From Nigrospora sphaerica (Eukaryota; Ascomycota; Sordariomycetes; Amphisphaeriales; Apiosporaceae): 64,000 nt of DNA. The translations under genes and the position numbers were made by a program. The DNA lies in NCBI GenBank assembly GCA_018287875.1, contig JAGVVL010000011.1, forward strand, positions 1-64,000, read 5' to 3'. The notes beneath the pieces were generated by a model. It was not told where the DNA came from. It did no database searches and was given only the letters and a program-made list of their open reading frames with translations. Shown here in pieces: positions 23,619 through 34,069 of this stretch; positions within the stretch are counted from its first letter, which is position 1; every line of letters starts with the position of its first letter.

Positions 23619-24534
23619 AGACCGGGTCTTAAGAGAAGCGATACGGGCTGTTCTGCCTGTATGGAGGACAACGCCGACAGCCACGCTATACAGAGACGCA
23701 GGGGTCCCAACGGCACGAATCACACTAGAAGCGGCGTACTATCGCTTCGGACAGCGGCTCCAGTCGATGGACAAGGACCACATGCTGACCGCGCGGACAG
23801 CGCTGCGGCCCTACCCACCAGGCCGCTGCTACGGCTCTCTACAACCAGCGCGGACCAGGCTCCAGAGAGCAGCCAGACTCCTGCCTAGTTGTCCGCGGCC
23901 ACAGTACATCCCAAGGAGATACAAACCGGTGCAGGAGCCGCCGAAAGACAAAAAGACAGCGGCGAAGGACTTTGCAGCGTGGCAGTCGAAGCTCCCCGGT
24001 ACCCACCTTGTCGTCTTCTCGGACGGGTCGAAAGGACCTAACGGGGCTGTCGGCTGGGGCTTTGCTATCTATAGAGACGGACGGAAACTGTACCAAGACA
24101 AAGGACGCCTAGGTCTTGCTGACGTCTTTGACGGAGAAGCCGTCGGAGCGTGGCAAGGTCTGCGCCGAGCTTATCGGGTGGACCCAGGCGCGACAATCCA
24201 CGTCTGCTTAGATAATACGTCGGTCATTCGGGGCTTCACGGGAAACGCGCCGAAAAGCTCGCAAGAGGCCTTTCTCGCCTTCCAAGAGCTAGCGACGATT
24301 GCCGACGTCCATGTTCGATGGGTGCCAGGCCACGAAGGGATCCAAGGTAACGAGGAGGCCGACAGGCTTGCGAAGGAAGGGGCAGCGCTGCCCACAAGCG
24401 CCCCTTCCCAGGCTACCTACGCGGGCGTAAAGAGACTCCGAAAGACGATCGTCAAGGACCAGTTCGCGAAGTGGTGGAGGCTTCCTCCCAGGGCTGCAAA
24501 CGCTACCGAAAACTTGGATTCACTACAGCAACTC

Positions 24535-24719
24535 TGATACGTGGCGGGGGTAGGTAAACAGTAATAAGGTGCGGTATCTTTGTCAAGGAGGGGTCCTGCT
24601 ACCCCACCTACCTAGTTGGGATATCGCACCATAGATAGTTTCCTGCCCTGACAGCCACTTCGTGGCCGGCGGACGGAATACATGAATCTTTCCCCTTCAC
24701 CCCAGTCTACACCATATCA
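24535..24719 (+). repeat. Solo LTR of the chromovirus family
   Basis: This 185-bp block starts TGATAC and ends TATCA. It is flanked by the 5-bp duplication aactc (24530-24534 and 24720-24724), the duplication size expected of an LTR-retrotransposon integrase. It is about 95% identical by eye to the chromovirus 3' LTR at 1449-1631 in the opposite orientation. No internal element sequence is present, so it arose by recombination between two LTRs. It splits LINE C ORF2. Confidence 0.9.
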
Positions 24720-25286
24720 AACTCTCAAGGCGCCAAAGGAGCTAGATCTCCCCAGACGAACACTCCACAACTTTCTTGCACTCCGGTCAGGGCACGGAGA
24801 CTTCGACTGGTACCATAAGAAGTTACAACACAGGCGGTACGATCGATGCGTGTGCCGCATGCTACGAACACCAGAACACCTAGTCTACTGCCGCAAAACG
24901 CGAAGGCACCGGGCCCGATGGCCAAAGTTCGACCCCGAACCGGAAACCTTACAAGCATACTGGCAAAGGCTGATACACAGCCCAGAGCAGTTTCAATTCT
25001 TTACTTCCTTAACAAAGTACTACGAGGACATATGCCCACCATCGACAGGTAGTAGAGGTCACTCTACGTAAGGCAATAGCCACCCAGACAGAACCAGCGC
25101 CGGGAACAAACTCGCACGGAGGAGTGATGGAGACGGCTAAACTAAAAGATTGCCATTGGGCTCGATATGCGGGATATCTAGATATGTAGATAGACTCTCG
25201 CACGCCAGATGCCCCCTGGGAGGCGGGACATTGTCCCAACACGGCGATAAATACAAAGAAGAAGAAGAAGAAGAAGATGGGAGTAA

Positions 25287-25803
25287 CCTCCTAACGACCT
25301 ATTGTGAAGTTCAGACCAGTTACCCAGTCAAGCACCCTCAGTTCATCAGTTACCCTATAGTGTTCAAGCAGACAGACGCTCTCTGTCCCTGATTGTACTA
25401 ACCCTACGTCACGCAGTACTTAGGTATAGCGCTTCGTTACATCTGTGCGGACCTCCGGCGGACATCCAGATAAAATTCTACGTCCGTGAAGACTTCTGTT
25501 GTAGCTCTTCAAGTTACGTCCTGTCTACCAAGCCTGACCTGTACCGACAGAATAGGAACCTGGACGTATGCATGCCCGTCTTATAACTGTTACATTAAAG
25601 GGAGCGTAGGATGTGAAAGGTATAAGGCTATGCATTAGAGGGAATAAAAGAAAGATGCCAGAGATAGCAGTCAATATACTCGTAGTTTAGGGTCTCTCCA
25701 TAAGCTCCATAGGACTTATACTATGTTCCTATAGCTCCTCATGGGACTTACTAGCTGTATTTAAGACCGAGGAATAGCCTCATATTGCCACACTAGTCAT
25801 TCT
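25287..25803. other. No gene recognised
   Basis: AT-rich spacer between the end of LINE C and the F-box pseudogene. I see no domain, RNA gene or repeat in it. Confidence 0.45.
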
Positions 25804-27343
25804 CTAGACTGTCCATTCTATCGCTGTTAATTCATTATACCACTCGCCATATCCAAGTGCCAATTGTTCTGCGTAGTTCAGATGTGGGCGCTCAAACGAT
25901 GGGTCGAAAACATCCCTTTCCGTATCAATATCAGGTCTTATAAAATTACCGCCCGCCTCACCGCAAAATGGATTTTCACTACCACGGGAGAAAAAGTCGT
26001 CGACGTCAACCCAGAGCACGTGTCCTTGGGAGAGCGTCTGCCCAATTGTGACCTTGACAGTTTTCCATGCTAGCTCTTGGCGCATGCACTCTAGGAAGCG
26101 ACGGGAATTGGTATCCACGAGAGTGAGAGAGTTAAGCTCGACAGTCTGAAGTAACGCTGGGGGTACCTCGGCTAAAAGCTCCAGTAATTCATCCTCGAAG
26201 ACGTGGAAACGAGATAAGCTAAAGTGGCGCAAGTTGACCAAGCTGGATGGCCTGAATGTCGCTCTGAGCGGGACGGGATCGGGGGCTCTGGATAGAGATG
26301 GCCCGTATAATCTGCTCCGATGCTAATCGACTTGAGTTGGGCCTCGGAAAGTATGCGTCGAGATAGCCACTCGTGAACGCTGACTAGTGATTATCATGCT
26401 GCTGGCCAACAACGTGTAGGTCAAGATGAAGGTGTTCAAAAGATGGACATAAAACAATAGCCGTAAAGTCTTGTAATGCACGGTAGGGCTCCTCGAACAC
26501 ACGCACATTTAGTCCGGTGTCGAGCTGGGAACTGTCCACGCGTAACTCGATCAGGTCGTGGGGATGTTGGGCGACCACAGAGGTCACGATACGGAAACCA
26601 GGCCAATCGTAATCACCACCTTCGTCATCCCAAACGGGCGCCCGGTGATCCGCATTTTGACAGCCTCGCGGGAGGGGGTGATTAAAGCCTGGTGGGAAGG
26701 CGCGAATCATAGGGTCTCGAAGAGGGGGTAGAATAAGCGACTATGAGCGGCTGGCGTGATGGTGATGGTGCGAACGGCGGGGAAACGGCATGAAGCCCAA
26801 GCATCTTCAAAAGCGTGCACGTGTGCTTTCGACCGGAGGATGTCGCGCTGCTGCTGGAGTAGTTGCTGATAGTGGGCCCAACACTCAGTGATTGGAAGCA
26901 TTGGGCCCCGTGCCCAATCTGGCAATCCGGCCTTTGGTCTGAAAGGCAGGGCGGCTTTGGTGTCGGCAAGGTTGTCTATGCAGGCTTCACTAAACCACAT
27001 TGGCACATCCCTTGGCATCTCCGCGTCCTCGTCGTCCGTGGAGCCGTGCCCAGCCTCTTCCTGGACCGACGGGTCGCTTTCCGCAAGAAGTGCGTCATCC
27101 CAGATGATTTCGGTGACCTGCTGACGGAACTGCTCCTGGTGTGCGATAGCGTTGAAGACATCGACATTACGTGGGTTGGCAGATATGATCACGCGGTCGA
27201 AGTGCAGCGACGTTGCTGCCTTGAGGCGCGAACATGTGAATCGAAGGCTTTTGATATCGCGATTCCTCTAGCTGGCGGCGGATGGCGCACAAGAGCTCAT
27301 TGGGGAAACTCAACAACTGAAGACGGTCCGATTCGGAAGCCAT
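25804..27343 (-). pseudogene. F-box/LRR-type protein, frameshifted
   Basis: The start at 27343 gives MASESDRLQLLSFPNELLCAI, an F-box-like N-terminus that would dock to Skp1 in an SCF ubiquitin ligase. The frame then has to shift several times to keep reading family-like sequence: near 27260, near 26705 (where one C is missing from a C run), near 26390 and near 26250. The C-terminal block (26241-25804) shows leucine-rich-like stretches (LRHFSLSRFHVFEDELLELL). Proteins of this kind are expanded and often decayed in filamentous fungi. The target of the original protein is unknown. Confidence 0.6.
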
Positions 27344-27559
27344 GTTAAATTACACGCAATCAATGGATGGGGGATGGGGCTGAGTGTAAATGGTGTGTAG
27401 ATGAAAGGAACACATGCGAGGGAACGGAGGGCAAAAGTAAAGCGGTGCAGAGGTGGGTGCTTTTAAACCAAAAGAAGGGAAAGTACTTAGGTAGGTACCT
27501 AGGTACTTATGGGTGACGGAGTCTCCGCTATTTCTTTCGGTCTCATAGGGAGAAGCATA

Positions 27560-29416
27560 ACGTAATCGATAAGCGAGTGCAACAGACAAGTGAATGCAAC
27601 ACTAACCAAATTCCACGCGACACTTGCACTAAAACCAAGATTCCATCACAACCAAAGATGCAGCATAGGAGCGACGAAAAGGATATAATCCTAGCCATTC
27701 AGGCTATGGAAAGAGACCCGGAACTTAGCGCCCGCGGCGCTGCAAGGCTTTACAGCGTGGACCATACAACCTTATGTCGCCGCCGGCGCGGTCGCCTTTC
27801 GCGACGCGATTCTGTACCGAAATCACGAAAACTGACGGACCTGGAGGAATCAACGATTGTTCAATACGTTCTTGACCTGGACTCTCGCGCTTTCCCTCCA
27901 AATCTCGCTCGCGTGGGGATATGGCCAATCAACTGTTACGCGACCGCGACGCGTCACCGGTTGGCAAGCGCTGGGCTACAAACTTCGTAAAACGACAACC
28001 CGAGCTCCGGACGCGTTTAAATCGGAGATACGACTACCAGAGGGCCCAGTGCGAAGATCCAGACGCGATAAACGCGTGGTTTCGGCTTATACGGAACATA
28101 ATCGCGAAGTATGGCGTACAAGAAGCGGATATCTACAACTTCGACGAGACAGGCTTCATGATCGGCATCATCTCCGCGGGCATGGTCGTTACAAGCGCTG
28201 AGAGGCGTGGAAGGCCGAAGATAGCCCAACAAGGCAATCGGGAATGGATTACAGTGATTCAAGGCGTCAACTCCCAGGGCTGGGCGATCCCGCCATTCAT
28301 CATCGTTGCCGGCAAATTCCACCTCTCCTCCTGGTACGAAGATAGCCAGCTACCTGAAGACTGGAGGATTTCCGTTAGCGAAAACGGCTGGACAACAAAC
28401 GAGCGAGGTCTGGAATGGATTCAACACTTCGACCAACACACCAAAGGGCGTACAACCGGGGCGTATCGTCTTCTCGTCCTCGACGGCCACGAGAGCCACC
28501 ACTCGACCGCTTTCGAGCTCTATTGCCAAGAAAACAGGATTATTACTTTATGCATGCCTCCACACTCGTCCCACCTCCTTCAGCCGCTTGACGTCGGTTG
28601 TTTTAGTCCGCTCAAGAAAGCATACGGTCGACAAATCGAAGAGTTGATGCGCAGGCATGTCACGCACATCACAAAGGCTGACTTCTTCCCGGCCTTCTAT
28701 AAAGCATTCCAAGACGCCTTAACTGCTCAAAATATCCAAGGAGGCTTTCGAGGAGCTGGCCTTGTCCCTCTCAGCCCAGAAAGTGTCATATCGAAGCTGG
28801 ATATTAAGCTACGTACGCCGACGCCACCGGAGTCGGTTACAGAGCTGCCCACACCATGGTTTTCCAAGACACCTGACAACCCAATTGAAGCAACTTCGCA
28901 GACGCAATACATTAAGCGTCGCATCTCGCAGCATCAGAATAGCTCGCCGACGTCAATTTATCGCTCGATTGACCAGCTTACGAAAGGAACGCAGGGTATA
29001 ATGCACCAAGTCGCATTACTCCGCGCCGAGGTACAAGACCTTCGACAGGCAAATGAGACGCTAAGTAAGCGTCGTAAGGCAAAAAGGACACGTTTACACC
29101 AAGGAGGATCACTGACGCTACAAGAGGGACAAGATCTTATAAGACAAACAGGCCCTCCAGAGTACTTACAGCAAGACGGGGAAGAAGATTGTATCGTTGT
29201 CGGGGGGTTCAGCCGAGGCAACAGCGCTGTAGACGATGTGGAAATGGAGGCCATAATGCACGTACTTGCGGAACTGATGTCGGTGCATTTCAGGAAGGGG
29301 ATTCGGAATAAATCAGCTTGATTTGAGCTTTTTGGTTGAGATATAATGATAATAGTTCGGTCGGTGAGATTTAGTGTTGCATTCACTTGTCTGTTGCACT
29401 CGCTTATCGATTACGT
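27560..29416 (+). mobile_element. pogo/Fot-type DNA transposon with perfect 46-bp TIRs
   Basis: The ends 27560-27605 and 29371-29416 are perfect inverted repeats of 46 bp beginning acgtaatcgataagcg. A TA dinucleotide flanks each side (27558-27559 and 29417-29418), the target duplication typical of Tc1/mariner and pogo elements. The element is about 1.86 kb and encodes one transposase. Perfect TIRs indicate a young insertion. Confidence 0.95.
27661..29321 (+). pseudogene. pogo-type DDE transposase, one frameshift
   Basis: The protein would cut and join transposon ends. The N-terminal part from 27661 has a helix-turn-helix psq-like region (SARGAARLYSVDHTTLCRR), then a CENP-B-type DNA-binding region. 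At 27915-27918 a run of four G needs one more base for the frame to continue into MANQLL at 27921. From there an open frame of 466 codons runs to 29321 with DDE_1 signatures: NFDETGF for the first Asp, LDGHESH for the second and LQPLDVG for the third. A coiled, basic C-terminus follows. Apart from the single missing G the gene is complete, so either the assembly is wrong there or inactivation is very recent. Confidence 0.9.
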
Positions 29417-29418
29417 TA

Positions 29419-30156
29419 TAAGTACTGATTGTGGAGCGTTTAGCCGACTAGACCAGAACACCTTTGATATTGACGATGACGAGATATCTAACTAGGTAGT
29501 TGTTTAACCGCACCCCAGTACAGAACTGCATTGCTGCTCAATTACTGCCATTACTTGTCATCCAAGATGCGGTCCGCATTAGATGAGTGCATAATGTACG
29601 TACAGCCTATTTTGTGGCTGTGTTTTAGAGGTCACGCACGGTAAAGGCCCGAGACTTGTGTCTTGGGATGAACGCACATTCCGCTCCACTCTTCACGTTA
29701 AGCTAGGGGGTCTATCACGGGACAGGCCCATCAAACCGCCACAAGTCTGGCGACAGTTTTTGGTGTTTCTTTTTTACTTCAACACAAAATATATTAAGCA
29801 CCTAGTCTTCATGTCAGAGGGGCAGGAGTCGATATGCGGAAGGATAAGGGGACTTCTTTTTATTCCTTAGTATAGGGTTCAATAATTTGTTTCATAATCC
29901 CTGGGTCCCCTCTTCTTCTTTCGGGTCACCAGTCCCCCTTGGATATCCAGTTGATGAGGTGAAGCATGGGGTCAAAGTGATGTGTAGAAGAAGGCGTACC
30001 TCTCTGCCAGGACTGGCAGCGAGGGGCAGTAGATATCTTGTCTTAACTGCCGCATTAGGCCTTCTCTACCACGCAGGACCCCTCCAGTTCTGGACCCAGG
30101 ATGCCATCCACGCATCAATAACGTATTCGTGTTTAGTTCCACTACCGCCTTCTCCT
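29419..30156. other. Spacer between transposon and cluster; no gene recognised
   Basis: AT-rich sequence up to about 29900, then the region downstream of the diterpene synthase stop codon. No recognisable gene. It marks the left boundary of the biosynthetic cluster. Confidence 0.45.
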
Positions 30157-33100
30157 TTACTGCCCCTCCGCCGCTGGCAATATACGGCCAGTAAGGTCCC
30201 GCAGGACGTAGATCTGGCCGTAGAGGTCGGTGACGTCGGCGAACATACGCCAGCAGGCCATGCGGCGGCGGTTCGCGCGCCGCGGCAGGGAGGGCTGGTC
30301 GAGGAGGCCGCCACCGGGGCGTCGCGCCGTCGTCGTCGCCGCAGCCTCGAGGTGCGCTATAGCCGCGACGAGTCCCGCCCGCTCGTACTCTGCCAGCGCA
30401 AAGAGCGCCTCCTTAGGCGAGGCCGCCGCCGTCGCGTCGCCGCCGAACTCGCTAAAATCGAGCGAGTTAACGTTACTCTCAGCCGCGTCCCGCGTTACCG
30501 ATCCGAAGTCGTTATACATACGGCACATAGCTGATAGGTGCCGGCACATGTCCTGGGCGTAGTACTTCTCCTCGGCCGTCGTAAAGCAGTCGGCCGCCGC
30601 CGCGCTGCCGTTAACGCTGCTGCTGTGGCTACTGCCGCTGCCGCCGCTCGCAGACGCCGACGGCACGAACGTCGCCGGCACGAGGCAGCTCATGAAGGCA
30701 AAGGCGACTGGTGCCGAGGAGTGGTCTGCCGCCGTCGTGTTCACCCACCGGTAGAAGGTCTCGCGGGGGGGGCCCGCCGCTTGCTAGCCGGGCGTTATCC
30801 TCGGCCTGTTGGACTTGCCCGAGCAAGTAAGCCCGTAGCTCCCGCCGTATTGTCGCCTTGTCCGCCGCGCTCGCCGCCTGGACCACCCAGTGGCGCATCA
30901 CGTGGTGTACAAACCGGCGGAGTGGCTCTAAAGAGCCCAGGTCCTGGGTGGTGGCAGATATGCTTGCTTCGGTATCGTCCGTCAGTTGGGTGATAACTAG
31001 CCGTACCACATCGAGGTCATCGGCGTATGTCGGGCCCACGACGGCCTCCATAAACTCGTCGACTTGGTAGAATAGCAGGGAGATGTACATCATCTCGTAC
31101 AGGAAGGCGGATGACGCTCCCAATCTGGCGCGCCGGTTACACCCCGTCCACGTAAAGGGTATAACGGCGAGATATTTGTTCTCGCCCTTGTCATCGCGGG
31201 GAACACGTTCAGACGGTGGGCGTCGAGGAGGGGCAGAAACAGGGAGCCCTCGACTAGTGAGGCCCGGAGCTCCCATTCGGGCGTGTCCGCGAAGAGAGGT
31301 GTCTGTCCGTAGAGCTGGAGCAGCGAGCTCTTCTGTGTAACCTTCGGTCTTATACCTAAGCACGTACCCACCGTGGCTGCCTCGGCGTCGCTGCCCCCAG
31401 GCAGAATCGAGCTCGCCAGCTTGAGTGCCGCCAACCTGTAGGCCTCGGCGAGAACAGGGCTGCGGTAAGTGACCTTCTCGATCCAGATGTAGTCGCCCGG
31501 CGGTGAGGGACGGGCAGCGAGGTAGTCGCTGGCTCGTTGCACAGCCTGTAGCAATTGGGCATGGATCGGTTGGAAGAGGGCGACGCGGCTGGCGATGCCT
31601 AAGAGGATAACGGCATATGCCGTTTGCTCCTCGCCGCCGCCCCAAGAACCCGGCTCCTCCTGTTCCTGGATCGCGTGCACGCCGGCCTGGAATATGGCGA
31701 CCGACATCTTCACTTTGAGCTCTGCGTCCAACAGCGACTGTGGTAAGACGCCATGGTCGATGAGCTCTAAGGATCTCACGAGCGCTTCCACCATAAGCAT
31801 GCTCGGGTACAGGGGGAAAGATTCTGTGACAAGGTACCACGTTAGAGACTCGCCCCTTTCCACTTGTGGGTAAAGGCTGCATCCCACTCACCCATTTATC
31901 TTTCAGCGGGCCGTCTGTCCGCCACCACGTATCACACAAGAAGCTGAGCACTTTTTTTATCTGGGATACGTACTTCGCCGGTTCGGCCTGATGGAGAAGA
32001 GCGAGGAGGACATTGCAGTTTGCACTGAAGCTGCTGTCACGCTCCAGGGGTACGTCCGGAAGTGGGTCTCAGCCTCGTAATCTTCGATCATCCGATCAGC
32101 CGGCACTGGGCTACCGAGAGTGTTTAATACAATGAGCCCTTTCGCTGTGTCGTCGGCGTCGGCCATGATGGAGCGAACTATAGTCGGGGTACATTAGTTC
32201 CTTCCTATACTCGCAGGGTGGGGGAAGGAGAGGGGAGGAAGGGGGGGGGGGGCAGCATACCGAATCCTATAACGCCGTTACCTGCATCAAATGCAGAGAG
32301 AAGAATCTTCTCTATTTCCTCGGCTGCCGGGCCTAAGTCCGCCTTTGTGAAGCCTGCTTCAAAAAGCGTGGATAAGACCTGTGGTGCGTAAACAATCGGT
32401 CAGCTTTCTCTGCTCTGTCATGAGCGCGACTTTTCTATCGCTAGGTTAATCCCACTTACCCAAGTGTATTCGAAATGGGTGGACGGAAACGCGCTGGGGA
32501 CACAACTATGGCCGGAGGCTCTGTCGACCACATGCCTAAGGTATTCCTCTGCCTCAGTGTCCCAGGAGGATGCTGGGAGGCCCATAAGGTAGGCGGCGGT
32601 GGAGGATGGCGACGCCATCATGGCGCCATCGACTTTATGGTGCGCCACCTTCTCGAAATCTATCTTGCCGACGAAGGCCTCCAAGGAGTGGAGGGCCGTT
32701 AACCTCGTCTTACTGTATAAGTACTCCGGCCGGAAGCGGGACATCTTCATTTCATGCATCTTCGTTAACGTATCCCTTCCATCAAAGGTCAAGTGGATGC
32801 CTTCGTTCTCGAGGAGCCGGAGCAGAGTCGGCACAATCACCTCGAAGCCAACGTGTGTTGTCTCGGCGACGTCCCACCCTGCCAGCATGTCCGCCAACGC
32901 CTGCTTCGCGAGACTGAGGCGATGGATGAGCTCGTCGCTTGAGACAAAGTCGATTTGGGCGAGGTTGTCGGCGTGACGACGCAACGTGAGCAGTGAGGCA
33001 GCTGTGTTCAGAATGCCATCGATTTCGGAACCGTAGGCATCCCAGCCGCCGTCCTCCCGCTGGCTGTCGAGAATATAGCGAAAGCATTCCGGAAAGAGCC

Positions 33101-33257
33101 AGGACGTCTTTCCTTCACCTGCCGGCTTCGTGACCAATGATAGCCACGCGGTGTCGTACACGGTGCAACTCATGAACCCAGCCCCATAACGTTCATTGTA
33201 GCCCTCAACCAGTCTGCTTGCGAGGCGCGCAGCGTGGCTTGAGAGGTCCGTCGTCAT
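30157..33257 (-). CDS. Bifunctional labdane-related diterpene synthase (CPS/KS type)
   Basis: It is expected to convert GGPP first to a copalyl-type diphosphate by protonation and then to a cyclic diterpene by ionisation. The chosen start (33257) gives MTTDLSSHAARLASRL; the family-like part TVYDTAWLSLV follows. Exons on the minus strand are 33257-32460, 32378-32261, 32177-31892 and 31823-30157. The class II acid motif DADD lies at 32160-32149 (DADDTAKGL). The class I metal motif is DEFME at 31060-31046 (YQVDEFMEAV). A second metal site NDFGSVTRD is near the end, within CRMYNDFGS. The corrected length is about 955 residues, normal for fungal CPS/KS. Four frame breaks all lie in G/C runs: 32047-32050, 31812-31816, 31198-31201 and 30765-30772. 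It shares a promoter region with the GGPP synthase. The exact diterpene skeleton cannot be told from sequence. Confidence 0.88.
32241..32252 (+). repeat. G12 homopolymer within a diterpene synthase intron
   Basis: Twelve consecutive G on the plus strand lie in the second intron of the diterpene synthase gene (32260-32178). It is the longest G run I noticed in the window, in a region where G/C-run lengths look unreliable. Confidence 0.9.
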
Positions 33258-34069
33258 CTTGTGTGGGTTAGAGTGCCGTGAAGCGAACAGCTGCTGATGC
33301 TCTTGTTCGATATTATTCGGTGTGTAAGTGTTCCACTTTGTCCATAGATCTCGAAAAAGGAACCAGGCTAGTAAATTAATTTTCAGGGCTCGGACTGATG
33401 TATATTGTTTGGGTCTCATCAAGAATTGACTTGCTATACTTTGTGGCGTTATACTCTTACGGCTGTAAGTCGTAAATCTGAAGGTTTTATGAATATTAAG
33501 TCCATTTCAGGCCCTCCGCGGCTTCGCCAGTAAATTGAGTACAGTTTTCCTTTGCGCTGCTCGGAGGTACGGTTCAGGACGTCGGCTGTGTTGGGGCCAG
33601 CATCAGAGTTAGTATTGCCAACCTGGGTCCGGATGTCCCTTTTAGGCAAGTTGAAGTGTGGGGTCTTGACCGCCGTGGGGATCCATATGGACTTGAGTAT
33701 CAGCAACCTAGGTTTGACATGTAGCGACTGTGTAATTTATGCCTAGCTTGTGCAAATCATGTGGCTGGCATGCAGGGATCAACCCCGTCCTTCGTGACAT
33801 AGATAACTACACGCATCGTCATAACTATCATCGGCTGCCGATGCAATGTCTGGCCAGCGTTCCAGCTATGTCAAGACTGTCATAAATACACCTTTCTCGT
33901 GACGAAGGAGTTTTTTTTTTTAGGTCTGGGTATACGCCGAACACCGAGATTCTCAGCGTGGACACTTATTATATCACCTTTGTCCATTATATCATCCAAG
34001 CTGCACCGGCCCTGTCAGCCAACGTTTCCGCACGCGAGACTAGACGACAACCAGACAAAAATCTCCACT
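33258..34069. promoter_or_regulatory. Bidirectional promoter of diterpene synthase and GGPP synthase
   Basis: Head-to-head genes leave about 0.8 kb of shared upstream DNA. It contains a TATA-like ATAAATACA near 33881 on the GGPPS side, a palindrome cttacggctgtaag near 33457 on the synthase side, and a CGG-N3-CCG site at 33832-33840. Shared control of substrate supply and cyclisation is plausible. Confidence 0.55.
33829..33843. promoter_or_regulatory. Palindromic CGG-N3-CCG site
   Basis: The 15 bases catcggctgccgatg form a 7-bp inverted repeat around one base and contain CGG-CTG-CCG, the kind of site bound by Zn2Cys6 dimers. The same CGG-N3-CCG spacing occurs upstream of four other gene units of the cluster. 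Confidence 0.4.

Larger units (their letters stand above)
15517..25071 (+). pseudogene. LINE C ORF2 (endonuclease-RT-RNase H), broken and split by insertions
   Basis: The endonuclease domain (VLQVAQANVGKS, GDFNAWYNAWD) runs from 15517 to about 16570. A frameshift follows, then reverse transcriptase (SWRPIALLS, LDVKGAFDA, GLPQGSP) to about 17480. In the catalytic box the tyrosine codon has become a stop (TAA immediately before GCG GAT GAT near 17480), and a tryptophan codon has become TGA near 17789. The frame is then cut by LINE B at 17998 and resumes at 23632. It continues through an RNase H domain (VFSDGSKGPNG near 24011, then VRWVPGHEGIQGNEEADRLAKEG) to 24534. The solo LTR cuts it again. 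The C-terminal LALRSGHGDFDWYH region lies at 24780-25071. Confidence 0.85.
13787..25274 (+). mobile_element. LINE C (Tad-type non-LTR retrotransposon, family 2), split by two later insertions
   Basis: This two-ORF LINE ends in an AAG/GAA simple-repeat tail (about 25255-25274) and is flanked by 12-bp duplications. It was interrupted first or second by LINE B (17999-23618, 13-bp duplication agaccgggtctta at 17986-17998 and 23619-23631) and by a solo LTR (24535-24719, 5-bp duplication). Removing the inserts and one copy of each duplication leaves an element of about 5.7 kb. The ORF2 frame reads straight through the LINE B junction, which confirms the reconstruction. Confidence 0.85.

Noticed and set aside
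30157..33257. Reading the diterpene synthase as several separate small genes
   Set aside because: The pieces join at G/C runs and introns into one family-length protein with ordered class II and class I motifs.
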